From NCBI RefSeq assembly GCF_037893015.1, contig NC_133660.1:166844363-166908362 (forward strand): a DNA stretch of 64,000 nucleotides, in the 5' to 3' direction. Of the stretch, positions 22,635 through 61,826 are shown piece by piece (the stretch's first letter is position 1; each line of letters begins with the position of its first letter). The notes under the pieces were generated by a model. It ran no database searches. It was given only the letters and a program-made list of their open reading frames with translations, and had not been told where the DNA came from. The DNA comes from Macrotis lagotis (Eukaryota > Chordata > Mammalia > Peramelemorphia > Peramelidae). The position numbers and the translations under genes are program-made.

Positions 22635-23470
22635 CATAATTTGCTTATTCATTCCCCAAATATATACTCTGCTCCCACAAAAAGTGCTGCTGGGAATATT
22701 TTCTTGTATTTTGGAATGTTTTGCTTATTTTGAACTACTTGGCGTATATGCCTATCACTAGATTTCTGATTCAGATAGATATTTTAGTCTCTTTTAAAGC
22801 CAAGTATTGCTGTTTTGCACATCTGCGTTAGGTGCTAAAAGTCCATGGAAAACAGATATGCTAAAAGTCATTTTAGCAATAAATGAATAAATGAATAATC
22901 TTTTTTTGATATTTTATTTTTATTTTTCCAACTACATGTCATGAAAGCCTTTCAATATTCAACCACTTGTATATTCATAAGTTACACATTTTTCCACCAC
23001 CCTTCCTTACACTGCCCGCCCCCCCCACCCTCTGCCCCGGGCAAAAATGGTGACCAGTCCAGTAAAAGTTGTGCAGGTACACCCATGTTTAAACATTCCC
23101 ATGTCATTTTAGTCATTTTGTATATGAGGAATTAGGACCAAGGAAAAAGAAAGAAAACCATGGGATAGGAAGAAAAACATAAGAGAATTTTTTTTAAAAA
23201 AGCAAACATAGTATCTATTTAGATTCTATGGGGTTTTTTTTCCTTCTGGGTGTGGATGGTGTTGTCCATAATAGGTTCCCAGGTTTGTCTTGGCTCTCTG
23301 AACTACTAAGAACTGGATCCATCACAGTTTGTCAGCTCACAGTGTTGTTGTTAATATGTACAACATTCTCTTGGTTTTGCTCCCTTTGCTCAGAATAATT
23401 GATTAATCTCTACAAGACACTGTCTGTCTTGCTTAATATCTTCAAATCCACCCAAAACTGAACAATAAAA
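22635..23470 (-). mobile_element. L1 fragments, antisense
   Basis: 22635-22830 is an ORF2 C-terminal remnant. 22905-23470 is a 3' UTR unit (attttatttttatttttcca, actacatgtcatgaaagcc, tcttggttttgctccctttg). The first probably belongs to a different copy. Confidence 0.6.
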
Positions 23471-23534
23471 CCCCCCTGAAACAAAATTCTTTTTTGTTAA
23501 AAAACAATGTCTATACATTCAGAAAAGTACAAGA

Positions 23535-23540
23535 TTTATT
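23535..23540 (-). terminator. NIPAL1: Candidate distal NIPAL1 poly(A) signal
   Basis: AATAAA on the - strand at the far edge of the repeat-free block, followed by a T-rich stretch within 40 nt. Other hexamers occur between it and the proximal one (for example near 24049 and 24269). Confidence 0.4.
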
Positions 23541-24977
23541 ACTTATCACTTGTCATAATACAGGATTCATAAAAAATAGCAGCCAATGTATTAAGTGATA
23601 AATTCTGAATTTCAAGGTCATTGTCATATTTGAAAAACAAGTAAACAAATAAACACCAAGATGCTGGTGTTTAAAAATAGCTTATTGAAAATCCCTTAAA
23701 GAAGGGATTTAGTGTAAATAATTTACTTACTGTACATTAAGAAAATTACTTATAGAGTAACAAATGTAATTATTTATATGACTAAATTAAGCATTCTTAA
23801 AAGAAGCAATTTTTCCTATTTGTGTTTTTCTTATGCTCTGAATTTTGAAAAACCTGTACACAATGAACTAAAGTTAAAATTATTTTAAGTGCAAAGTATC
23901 CTTCTTCCATTTTCTCTTTTACATTTAATTAAGTGGGGGAATCTAAACAAATTGAAATTTGGCAATTTGACATATAAAAATCATTTTTTAAAAATCTTAT
24001 TCCAAGTCATTAGCAATTTAAAAACCTAACAACGTCTCTATAAGAATATTTATTAATTTTAGAAGATAGATACTTTTGAATCCCATTCTCCTATTGAAAG
24101 ATATAGAAAAGTGTCAAATCTAGTCTCTTTTTAGAGAGTAGGCTGAAGAACAGAAGATGGTATAAATAATCTAATTTGATGATATATTTAAAAAAACCAT
24201 AATGGAAGTCTACATTTCTATCCTCTTCAGATCAGGGATCCCAAAATGCAACCAAATTTATAGAATTCTTTATTAGGATGATTCCCTTTCACTTACCCTG
24301 TTTTGAGAAGTTACATAACATTTTTTCAGTAAAAATATTTTGTGATATGAAGAAACTAATATTTATCTTTAACCACTTTATACTCTAATGTAAGATACTG
24401 AGTATAAAAATCAAGTATTAAATGGACTTCTCCTATGACATGTACATGTGACAAACACATCTAGAGGTCATTTGCTCCAAATAAATAAGGCCCAATGAAC
24501 TCACAAAATTCCCAAAAAAGAAAAAAAAATAAGGACCTAATGAGTGTAAATTGTAAAGAGAAAATACAAGGCATTAATATCTCTGGAGAAGTCAGAAGTC
24601 TTCTGTGGAGAAGTTTTGGAAACAAAAGACATTATTACACAAATCAAACACAACAGTATTTTTTGGAGACAGGGAAAAATAAATAGATCCCATAGGAAGA
24701 TTACAGATTTTTCTTTAAAATTTTTCAATTTGAAAAATAAAATTCAAAACTAAATATACTCTGAACCCTTGATATTTGATAAAAGACCATATTGTCATGT
24801 TCCACAGTTGCCACAAAAATATTTTTAGAGTGTTATGAAATACTTGCTATGCTAGACTTCCCTTTAGAAGTTCTGGTTCTGTAACAGGAAAGCAATCATG
24901 TAGTTCATCAGATTTTTATGGATATGCTAAAAAAGCTTCACCAAGAAAGATTTGTAAATACAAAAACAAAAATCCTC

Positions 24978-24983
24978 TTTATT
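24978..24983 (-). terminator. NIPAL1: Candidate proximal NIPAL1 poly(A) signal
   Basis: AATAAA on the - strand, 181 nt past the stop codon, followed by a T/GT-rich stretch. It would give a short 3' UTR. Confidence 0.4.
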
Positions 24984-25163
24984 ATTCATCTAGAATGTTA
25001 AGACTGAAATGCTAATTATCCACTGATTACCTTAGGTAGGAAAACTGAATATGGTCATTGTATCTTCTTCTAAAACATGAAAATATTCAGCTGAATATTT
25101 CAACAGTTCTTAAAAGAAGCATGAATTCCTTTTTCCCTCTTCAAAATGGCTCATCCAGAGGGA

Positions 25164-51943
<26,780 letters not shown>

Positions 51944-51976
51944 GATCCTGGGATCGGGTGCCCTGGAGCACACCCT

Positions 51977-52006
51977 TCAGCGACCTGCCCCTCTCCCCCG
52001 CCCCAT
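51977..52006 (-). other. Possible upstream ORF in NIPAL1 5' leader
   Basis: Nine codons (MGRGRGAGR) then TGA. The ATG at 52006 has G at -3 and G at +4. It is in frame with the main ATG but closed before it, ending 33 nt upstream. It matters only if transcription starts beyond 52006. Confidence 0.35.
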
Positions 52007-53479
52007 GGCAAGACAACTCCTAAGCCGGTTCCCCCTTCACCCAGTCCAGGACTTGCCATTCCAAAGGCCCACACCTGAAAGTCCACTCAGCCAATGGAGA
52101 AGCACTGGGCGAGGTCTCAACCTTGACCACACCCCCTCCCACGCTAGGGATGGAAAGAGCTCTCAGCTTTTGACTGGAAGAGCCTTAGGCAGGAAAGCAC
52201 TTAGGTTTGAGATATCCTCGGATCCATGACTTAAGGAGCCTGAATCTAATCTAGGAGAGCTGTGATCCTTTGTCTAGTCTAAAGGGAGGGGCGACCCTCT
52301 GGGAAAGCTCTAAGAAAATTTGCAAGTTATTTTCACTCATTCCTTTTCCTCCTTACGTAGATCAGAGGCTTTGCCTCTGGGAAGGTAGCTTGGGTTTTTT
52401 GTTTTTTAGTTTTTAACTGTCTTATTATGACTGTTTTATTGACTTGGCTACTTTGAGCTTTGAGGTTCCACTTCTCTGCTTTTGATGGTTTTAGATTCCT
52501 TTTGTCCTTATTTTGTTCCCAACCCCAAGAGTGAAGACTCAGGCAAACAATTTTGCTTTTATGCGTCAGCTGTAATTTCAGCATCTAAAGTTGGGAGGGA
52601 TCATAGAAATCACTGAGTTAAACGAACTTACCTTGCAACCATCTTTGGTTTTGTTCTGCATATGTTGATTTAGGTAAATTGAAAGGGGGGAAAAAGCAGT
52701 TTTCATACGAGAATTCCATAGCATCTGACTTCCTTTTTTCATTTTTTTTCTAACAAAAATATTAGGTGACTTGGACAACATGTCAGTAAAGGATCAATCT
52801 GATGTTCAATCACATCCCACTGATTTCCAAGTTTAGTGTATTTTTTTTGATCCCCTTGCTTTTTTGTGACTTAAAATTCTTCATTGAAGAATTCATTCAT
52901 TCATTCTCCATTGAACACTATTATTCACCATTGTCTAAAGTTGAAACCATCTTAAATTCATCACAGAACATAGTACAGATGAAATGTATCATTGATAAGT
53001 TTAACATTTTACTAGCTAGGACATTTTTCATTCATTGAATTTTTTAAATTAAGGAAACTGCAATGGATATAAAGGCTCATTTTGCAACTCTTTTTACTTT
53101 ACATTGGAAGTGCTATGAAGTTTATTATTGTTTCATAAATCTTGCTTTACTTATTCTCAGATTAAAGAGGGAAAGAATTAAGACCAATTAATCAAAGTAA
53201 ATTTCTAAAGCACATACTTTCCTTGCACACAGGATCATGGCAGATATTTCTTGAGTATAGGAGGGAAGTGAGGTAAAAAAAAAATGTGGAAGTTAACCTG
53301 GGCAATAGTTAAGAAATGTTTTGTGCCAACAGTTAAAAGTCAGTTTTTAAAACTGACTTGCTTATTTTGTGATGTTGTTTGTTGTTGTCTTGGATTCTTT
53401 GAAGCCAGAATAAATATTTGGGAACAAAGAAGTATGTTTGCCACTAACTCCTAATCCCCAGAAAAACAAAGTCTCTCTC

Positions 53480-53870
53480 CTTTATGGGAAAACAGGTAAG
53501 TTAATAAATTGTTGATGGACTCTTTGACTCAGTGATTCTACTCCTGGAAAAATTCCCCAAGGAAATAAGTGACATAAATAAAAGTCCTCATCATGACAAA
53601 AATGTTAGAGCTCACTATTTGTGGCAGAAAAAATGGAAACATGCTCCTCTACTACTGGCTGGTTAAACAAATTGTGATAAATGAATGCAACAGAAACTAT
53701 TGGGTTGTAAGAAATGGCAACTATGAAGAATTCTGGGTAACTTGTGACATCATATGAATTACATAGAACAAAAGAAGCAAAGCCAAGAGAAAAAATGTAC
53801 CATGATTACAGTAACATAAATGAAAACATTAAAATGCAGCTTTGCTCATATTAATTTTAATAAAAAGTTG
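53480..53870 (+). mobile_element. Decayed L1 ORF2 C-terminal remnant
   Basis: Sense text such as gtgattctactcctggaaaa, ctatttgtggcagaaaaaat and ggttaaacaaattgtgataa parallels the functional stretch at 46650-46830. No open frame. Confidence 0.6.
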
Positions 53871-53936
53871 AAGAAAACACGAGATGAAATATTCCTCTCT
53901 TACCTGAGCAATGAAGTTGCTGAATGTTGTTTAAAT

Positions 53937-54175
53937 TAGAGGTGTCAAACTCAGATGGAAAGGAGTCCTCTAAACTTTATGTAAAGATCTTTCCAGACTA
54001 CATATTAACTTGAATTGACTATTTGCACCATGTTAACATTATCTCTTTAACTGTAATTTTTATTTAGTTTGTTAAATATTTCCTAATTTCATTTTAATCT
54101 AGTTCCTTCAGCATATGGCACCTGGGAGCTTTGTTGGTTAATTGGTACCTGAAGGCATTGTGTTTAACATTTCTG
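53937..54175. mobile_element. hAT-type non-autonomous DNA transposon (MITE)
   Basis: Ends tagaggtgtcaaac and, inverted, cagaaatgttaaac agree at 10 of 14 positions. The 8-bp flanks gtttaaat (53929-53936) and atttacat (54176-54183) match at 6 of 8, as for hAT target duplications. No coding capacity. Confidence 0.7.
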
Positions 54176-54299
54176 ATTTACATCATCACATATGGTTGCT
54201 TTGCTTAAAAATATTACTTAATTTTTCAGTGGGCATTGAAAAAGATATTTTGGGAAATGATTATGATCCTAAAAAAGAAGGCACCAATTTCTAAAATGT

Positions 54300-54420
54300 A
54301 CAAAACTAAAACATTTACGTGCATGTGCACAACATATATGCATACATATACACATGTGGACAATATATAGGTATGTATGTATATGGGTACAAGTATGTGT
54401 GTGTGTATATGTGCATTCAA
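54300..54420. repeat. Degenerate (CATA)n/(TG)n low-complexity tract
   Basis: atatgcatacatatacacat, gtatgtatgtatatgggtac, gtgtgtgtgtatatgtgc. Confidence 0.8.
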
Positions 54421-54716
54421 CAGTCAATCTCTGATTCATGTCCCAGGATCCTCCCTGGATATATCAAAGTTGAACTCCTTTTAGATCCTATACAAAGATT
54501 GAGTGTCCTGAATTCAACATAGACTTTATTTCACTTTGAAGGTCTAAAGGTTAATTCATTGCCTTACAATTGTGGACTGATTTAGGAACCAGAAAGAATC
54601 TGTTTTTTCAATCATGTTTAGAATTTCTGCAGTTTAATATGCTAATGTGTTTCACATGATTGAAAATAAATAATTCATATCTCAGGGAGGAAGAAAGTAA
54701 AGGAAGGAGAGAGAAG

Positions 54717-54800
54717 ATTTGGAACTCAAAATTTTTTTTAAATGACTTAAAAATTGTCTTTACATGTAGATGGGGAGAAACAAAATATTGTCTTACAAAA
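54717..54800 (+). mobile_element. L1 3'-end fragment
   Basis: aatgacttaaaaattgtctt, tacatgtagatggggaga resembles the 3' UTR unit at 22905-23470, here in sense orientation. Confidence 0.35.
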
Positions 54801-56082
54801 TAATTTCTATAAAATAGTATTTTAGAAAACAATTTGTCAATAGAAATAAATGGATTATAGTTTTTTAGCTGCTTAGCTTGAGGGGGAAATACAAAGGCAA
54901 ATTTATGCTTTCAAAATATAAATAACAGCATTAAATAAAAACAAATGTTTTCAGATCTGGAACTTCCCTACTCACACACACACACCTATTTAATTCTCTA
55001 AATAAGTAAAAAGCAAGTTATTTTTTGTTGCATTATCATGGATTTACATTAGGAGAATCTTGGAAGGAACATCCCATTATCTGCTGTCTGAGTATACTCA
55101 CTATTACAAGCTTCTTATAGTCTTGTAACCTGTAGGCAGAATACTGAAATTAAAAAAAAAATTAAAGAAAAAGAAAAGGAAGAGGTTGGCATCACCTGGT
55201 CTAGTCAAAGATCTCAGAAATTCAGAAAAAAGAATTCCAAACACTTAATGATTTCAGAGTAAGAGGAATCCTATTCCCTCAACTACATAGAGTCATTAAG
55301 TTACAGGTACGGTATAGTCAATGACATGCTAATAAGAATTTATCATTAGTTTTAATAAGATTGTGGAAGATTACAGGATGCTGACAAAGCAAGACATAGA
55401 CACAGATTAAAACTGGCCTACTAAAAAGATAATCCTGTATTGCTATTTTTTTCTGTTAGTCAAGGTCAGCATCCTTGATACTACAGGGAAAAGAAAACCA
55501 GATATTGTCAAGTCAAGTGAAATTTAGGGAAAATTTTAAAAAATCTAATGTTCCTTCAAAGGACACTATACTATTCTGTACATTTTCCATGAAAATACAA
55601 ACTGAAGTTTTCCCCAAATGAATAAAGTTTAATAATTTATCCAGCAATATTTTGAGTTAGTAGTCTATGTCCAATTTATCATTTAACAATCACCAAGCAT
55701 TATGCAGACATATAGCTTTTTCAGATATACCTCCTGAAAACACAAAAGAACAATTTTACTTGTCCACGTGCCCTCAACTATCATGACATGAATTATATTT
55801 GAAAATATGAGGATATTAGTTTTTTGTTTATAAATATATACAAATATATATATATGCATGCATATATAAAATAATCATATGTAGGCAAAGAAAGTCTTTC
55901 AAAAATGGCCTTTGCAGCAACTATTTCTGAAAGGAGGTGAGTGATCCACAAGGGGACAAAGAATGTTAAGAATCATGCAGTTTTTAGACGATCATTTGCT
56001 CCAAATGTGACATCTTTGACACTGACCACCAAGTACATGTAATTGCTGGAGGAGCTGAATTGTTTCAATCTTGACATTCTTT

Positions 56083-56244
56083 TTTTTTTTTAAGGTTTTT
56101 TTTGCAAGGCAAATGGGGTTAAGTGGCTTGCCCAAGGTCACACAGCTAGGTAATTATTAAGTGTCTGAGCCCGGATTTGAACCCAGGTACTCTTGACTCC
56201 AAGGCCGGTGCTTTATCCATATCCAATATGCCACCTAGCCGCCC
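56083..56244 (-). mobile_element. WSINE1-type SINE
   Basis: 12-bp duplication ttgacattcttt at 56071-56082 and 56245-56256. A small internal repeat (atccatatccaatat) sits near the A box. Confidence 0.94.
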
Positions 56245-57257
56245 TTGACATTCTTTCAATAAAGGAATTCAGAAGGAAGAAGGAAGTTGCAGAGAAATTG
56301 CTAAGTTACATGTATCCCTTAGAGAGACAAGAAAAAGAATTGGTAAGGTAGGTTTTTATCATATATACCCAAGCTATGAGAAATATTATTTCATCGGACA
56401 TTCATTATATATTGCAATGTTAAATAGCAAGTATTTGCAAAAAAAGACCACAGTGAAAATAACTGCAGCATATTCACCAATATCAGATGTTGAGAATGAA
56501 GTAGTAGTGAAATTCTATGAAAAATATTAAAAAATCATTCAAATCAAATCAAAATATACTCTGATAATTGGTAAGTACAGTACAATACACAGAAAAGATG
56601 GGGAGAACTATGGGCAGGAAATATTTTTCAGAGAAAAAAATGGACAAAGGCAAAGACTTTAGATTATACCCAAGGGTTAGAATGAAATTTACTTCATATG
56701 GTCAAAGATTTATTGATGTGAGAGTTAGCTCATTGTGTAGTCAGATCATTGACTTGTCAGAAAATATTATAAAGGAAGAGAAAAAGAGACATGCTGTGAA
56801 ATAAAAAGAAATGACTGACACCAGTTTTAATTTTATTCAGAATTTAAATCAATGTAAATTAATTTCCTTGACAAGAGAACGAAAGATCCCAGAAAGTGCA
56901 TTCATTAGCAAGCATTTAACTTGCCCAAATGAAGAGAGATGTCTGTCAAAGGTAACACTAGTTTACAATATAAACTATTTGTAAAATCTTAAGTATCATT
57001 TCATAAAATGCAATAGCTAAGGGTAAACCCAGTTTAAATAAAGTTTGGAAAGATATTCAACTGAGCAAAAGTATACCAATAGCTTTAGGATGAAAATGGA
57101 AAGAGGAGTACAAACTGAAGAAAAATGGAAGAGGTGAAAATTTACAAACTTTGCAAACCTTTTCAATGAACTTTTTCCATTAAGGCTACTTGATGGAATC
57201 AATATGAATCAATTCACCATCTAATATCACAACCCCATAATAATAACAATAATAATA

Positions 57258-57590
57258 ATGATGATGATGATGATGATGATAATGTTTGTCCTTCGTTCTT
57301 GAAGAAGACCATGATATCAGGGAGATGATGCCTCCACAAGCACATGAATTGGATTAGAGTGAGGGGGGCGCTGTGCTAAATCACCAGCCTCACTTTCTCC
57401 TCCAGAGCCATCTGGGTCCAGGGGTCAGATGTGAATCAAGATGACTGGAGATGGCCCTGGGATGAGAGACAATCAGGGTTAAGTGATTTGCCCAAGGTCA
57501 CACAGCTAGTAACCATCTGAGAATGGATTCGAACTCCTGTCTTCCTGACTCCAAGGCCAGTGTTCTATCCTCTGTGTCATCTAACCACCT
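57258..57590 (-). mobile_element. Longer tRNA-SINE, RTE-tail type, with (ATG)n tail
   Basis: Antisense copy of the unit at 10430. The tail (gatgatgatgatgatgatga, 57258-57281) comes first, then tgtccttcgttcttgaag, the tRNA-like half, and caaggccagtgttctatcc. Flanks cacaacccc and cacaatcccc suggest the duplication. Confidence 0.82.
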
Positions 57591-57710
57591 CACAATCCCC
57601 TAGGTGCTTACAGAAGAGGTAGAAATATCTCTAAAGAGAACAAAATTAGAAAAAGCCCTGTACTGGATCAAGTATGTATAGAAGATATTGGTATTGAAAC
57701 TGGTATGATA

Positions 57711-57862
57711 GGTGCAACTGGGTGGTACAGTAAATACAGCACTGGCCCTAGAGTCAGGGGCACCTGAGTTCAAATCTGTCCTCAGACTCTTAAGCTGTGT
57801 GACCTTGGGCAAGTCACTTTTAAACCCATTGCCTAAAATAAATAAATTTTTTTAAAAAAAGA
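57711..57862 (+). mobile_element. WSINE1-like SINE, diverged
   Basis: gtggtacagtaaatacagca, gagttcaaatctgtcctcag, ttgggcaagtcacttttaaa. Confidence 0.75.
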
Positions 57863-58435
57863 AAGCAGTACAATTCCCAGGGCATTAAAGGACAGATATA
57901 CAAGATAATTAAAAGAAAGCTTTAAAAAAAGTGTGGAAAACCTTGAGGATCCCATTTTGCTTATTGTTTATTGATTGTTAAAAAGCATTTAACTCAGAAT
58001 AAAATATTGCTATCAGGCTGGTTACTTTTTTGAATGTTGACAACAAAATGTCTCCCCAATTATATGTCAAGATCATTCAGAATTCCTAGGAAGATGTAAC
58101 AGCAGTAATAATCCTCTCAAGGGTGAGGTAGAGAGATTAATCTTGGTGATGGTAGGGATACAGGTAGTTCCTAATTAGTGCAAATAATGAATCTCCTGAA
58201 GTGGGCACATGCATGTATTTGAATCCCCACTGTTCAGAGTTATAATTATGTAAAATATGGTAATTGGTTCCACCTGGAGGAAATATATGATATGGATTGG
58301 ATAATGGGGAACTCATTTTTTATGTCAATCTAAACCTACCTGTATTTTTCTTCATGTAACCAGAAAGAAAATGAACAGTTAGTGATGATGCTGAGAAATT
58401 ATGAATAGAGGGAGTTGACAAAGATAATATGAGAA

Positions 58436-58741
58436 TCTGGGTGGCACAGTAGATAGAGCACTGGCCTTGGAGTTAAGAGGATAGGAGTTTGAATCCAGCC
58501 TCAGACAATTGACTTTAACTGGCTGTGTGATCTTGGGCAAGTCACCTAACCCTGATTACACCACATCCAGGGTCATCTCCAGTTGTCCTAATTCCTATCT
58601 GGCCACTAGACCTAGATAGCTCTAGAGGAGAAAGTGAGACTGGTGACTTAGCACAGCATCCTGTCATTCAAACCCAATTCATGTGCTTGTCATTACATCC
58701 TCCGATATGTTCTGGTCTTTGAAAATAAAGGATAAACGTTA
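58436..58741 (+). mobile_element. Longer tRNA-SINE, RTE-tail type
   Basis: gtggcacagtagatagagca, gtttgaatccagcctcag, agggtcatctccagttgtcc, gactggtgacttagcacagc, aaggataaacg. Confidence 0.82.
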
Positions 58742-58815
58742 GAGGGAATTTAAAAGTATTAATATCAAATGTCTTCGATCTCAGTGAAATGTGAGGATAA
58801 TCTTCTGTAAATGAA

Positions 58816-58818
<3 letters not shown>

Positions 58819-58864
<46 letters not shown>
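58819..58864. repeat. (TG)n microsatellite
   Basis: About 22 TG units. Confidence 0.96.
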
Positions 58865-58866
<2 letters not shown>

Positions 58867-59079
58867 CTCTTTGGAACAGTTGCTATGCAGAAATTGATAG
58901 GTGTTAAGTGATAAAGATAAAAGCTGTTGGATAGGATTATCAAGGGACTATAAAGTCCTTTAAGGTCCTAGCCAAGAGGAATAGCTAGGCTTTTGCCAAA
59001 TATATACTATATCAGACAATATCTCTCCATTTAAAAATTACTTTCTGTTTATTTTTTAAATATGTATGTATATCTTGGT

Positions 59080-59215
59080 TCCCCCAATTGAATACAAATT
59101 CCTTGATGATGGAAATTAGTTTCACTGTTCTCTTGGAATCTGCAGTTCCCATTAGAGTGTCTGGCATATATATTAAGCTATTAATACTAATAATAAGTGC
59201 TTGTTGATTGATTGA
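59080..59215 (+). repeat. L2 tail
   Basis: gaatacaaattccttgatga, tagagtgtctggcatatata, aataagtgcttgttgattg. Confidence 0.65.
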
Positions 59216-60389
59216 GATTGTGTATTGTAAGTTCATTTGGGATAAACTCAGCTTAATGATCCTGTGGCAGTAGTAAGAATTCATTTGGTGGGGGTTACTC
59301 AAACCAAGTGACTGTTACATTAAGAATGGTGGAAGCTATGGGTGTCGAGGAGTTCCAGGGTGATCACTAGTGAAAAATAATGACATTGTTGGGTTATAAA
59401 TAACTGAAGTCAAAATTAGGGAGATGCAATTGGAGATTATATAGAGAAGTCAAGAAACTAGAAGTCATAATGATGATTAGATGATGAAATGTTAGGGGAT
59501 AAAAGAGATAGAAGGATAAAAAATCTTTTAAAATTTCTCTGTTTTGGAGGTGATAGAATTCTGTAAAATATGTCTATGATGTGACTTGTTGAGGTGGAGC
59601 TGAAGTTGGTTAGAGAAGAAGGTAGCTGTAATTGTGATTAAGAAGAATGAGGAATTATGTGATGACTTTGCTAGAGGAATAATATTGAAGTTCTCTCAGA
59701 ATGGTGGCAAGGGAAATACTTTGATCCTGGCCCTTAAGCACTTCATAAAGTTTGGAGAATGACTTGAAAGTCATTTGAAGACAGCACTGAGGATGGGGAG
59801 AAGCTGGTATCAATGGATTGCACGGACTTGAAAGAGGAACGTTCTTTGAGGGATAATGGTAGAGGAATGTTCTATAACTATGAGGAATAAGGAACCCTTT
59901 CCCTTCCTTGCCCGTGACTCAGGGGGAGTTACAAGAGATACAAAAGGTGTATCTTTCAGTGATACCTATTGCAAAGTTTCCTCAGATGAGAATCAGGTTT
60001 TTGTGAACCTGAACAAATAAAAAAAAATTTTACTTCAAAAATGGAGTCATAAATTGATGGAATACATTGGTTTAGAGTACAGGCTGACTATTAAAAACAT
60101 TCAAAGAGAATTTGGATTAATTAATAGATTATAAAGGAAAATTGTATATTTCATGGAATATAACATTATGAAGGATAGCTAAGTCTCAACACAAAAATAT
60201 CCTTTAATGGTTCTGTCAGAATAGAATATTATTCTGAGTTAGGATGACATTTTTTACATCAGCCTTAAATGTCTCTTGAAAAGCATTAATGTATCTCTTC
60301 ATTATTCATTTATCTTTATAGATGCCACTTTAATGTCCAGGTCATTTTATTCTTTTTCACATATTTATGATTATAAGTTTATAGAGTCA

Positions 60390-60620
60390 ATCTTTTAAGC
60401 CCTTCTTAAACACATTGACATTTTGCTTGGAGCAAGGGACTTAGAGCTGATGCTATGAAGAAAAGCAATGAATTTTTCCTTAGGGAACCCAGGTTTGAAT
60501 TCCTGATCTGCCACTTACTATGTGTCCACAGGTAAGTCACTTTGAGTCTCAGTTTCCTCATCTGTAAAATTAGAACATTGTTCTGTTTCAAGGATTCTTA
60601 ATCTTTTTTATGTCAGTGTC
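60390..60620 (+). repeat. MIR
   Basis: aggtttgaattcctgatctg, ccacttactatgtgtcca, tcagtttcctcatctgtaaa. Confidence 0.75.
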
Positions 60621-60959
60621 TCCTCTCAGGGAAAAAATGTTCAAATAAGAAAAGAAAATATATATGATTATAAAGGAAAACAATTCTTTGAAATAGTTAT
60701 AAATTAAAAGAATTTTTAAAAATTCACAGCCCCCCAAGCTAGGAATTCCCAATAGAAAACTTAAAAGTTTCTTATGCTATGTATCTTTGATCTAGTGTAA
60801 CCCTTATAAAGGAACTGTATTACATCAAATTGCTGTGGGAAAATAATTTTGTAAATCTTAAAGTCCTTTAGAAATATGTTACTATTATTATTATTGTAGA
60901 AAAATAAGATTTATTAGAAATATGATCATATTACAGATGGAAAAATTAATTAACCAATT

Positions 60960-61190
60960 ACCAAGCAACTAGATGTTGTAATAGATAGAGTCTAGACCTG
61001 GAGTCAGAAAGACTTGAGTTCAAATCTACACTGACACTTGCTGGTTGTCTCCCAAGTTATATGACCAAGTCACCTAACCTCTGACTGCCTCAATTACCTC
61101 TGTCTCTCAAGGTTGTTGTAAGGATCAATTCAGACAATACACAGAGAACACTTTATAAAGCACTATATAAATGCTCTTTCTTGAATATCT
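60960..61190 (+). repeat. MIR-type CORE-SINE
   Basis: ctggagtcagaaagacttga, gttcaaatctacactgaca, aagtcacctaacctctgact, gcactatataaatgctc. Confidence 0.75.
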
Positions 61191-61279
61191 ACCATGTTCT
61201 CTCACTGTGGTGTACTTGATAAGTATTGATACTTCTTTTTAAGGATGTTAAAAATTCAGAAAATAAGATGCATTTAACT

Positions 61280-61490
61280 CTCTTGAAACCTTTAGAACAC
61301 AGCTAAGTGCTAAATGGTGTTGACTTTACATCTGCATAGCATTATACCATTTATAAAATCTCTCCCACTTATCCCACTTAATTCCCCCAAACAACCCTGT
61401 GAATTAAGGGAGGCATTTCCCCATTTTACAGGTGGGTTAACTGAGGTTTGGAGAGATTTATTCATTTGCTGATGATCATGTAACCAATTA
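61280..61490 (-). repeat. MIR
   Basis: acaaccctgtgaattaaggg, ccccattttacaggtgggtt, aactgaggtttggagag. Confidence 0.6.
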
Positions 61491-61826
61491 AGTGACTGAA
61501 GAAGTCAAAAGATCTGTCTTCAAATTCTGCTATTGGACATCATTCAAAGGATACAATAATTCCCTCAAGGCAAAAGTTAAATTTTTAGTGTCTGTAATAT
61601 CTAATGAATTCATAGTATCTTATCTTCCCATAATGAAAAATTGCCCTAAATGGAGCATCATATCACAGCCATTGGTGTCTGCTTGAAGAGCAGTTGCACA
61701 AAATAAGATCCCCAAAACAGCAAAAAAAACAAAAGAAAAAGGGGAAAGAATATGAAGAAATGCTTTGTGTTGACAACCCTGGCATTCATGGTTATTCCCA
61801 TTTGAAAAAGTAAACATCAGTGAAAT

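Larger units (their letters stand above)
11618..23514. other. TXK-NIPAL1 intergenic region (between convergent 3' ends)
   Basis: Repeats listed separately fill much of it. Stretches in which I see nothing supportable are 11911-12410, 12830-13260, 15020-15640, 17520-18070, 20100-20880 and 21040-21940; short ORFs there do not resemble any family I know. Confidence 0.8.
23515..25163 (-). other. NIPAL1: Probable NIPAL1 3' UTR
   Basis: This stretch follows the stop codon and is unusual for the window in having no recognisable SINE, LINE or MIR over about 1.65 kb. It is bounded on its far side by an L1 3' end (about 22905-23470). AT-rich with several AATAAA hexamers on the - strand. Its far end is inferred from the last hexamer and the repeat boundary. 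Confidence 0.55.

Noticed and set aside
56568-56804. 78-codon Lys-rich frame on the + strand, considered as a CNGA1 N-terminal exon
   Set aside because: CNGA1 has a Lys-rich N-terminal region, but the order of residues does not match, and no acceptor/donor pair fits.
58668-58943. Open frame with Thr-His repeats
   Set aside because: It is the translation of the (TG)n microsatellite read in reverse.
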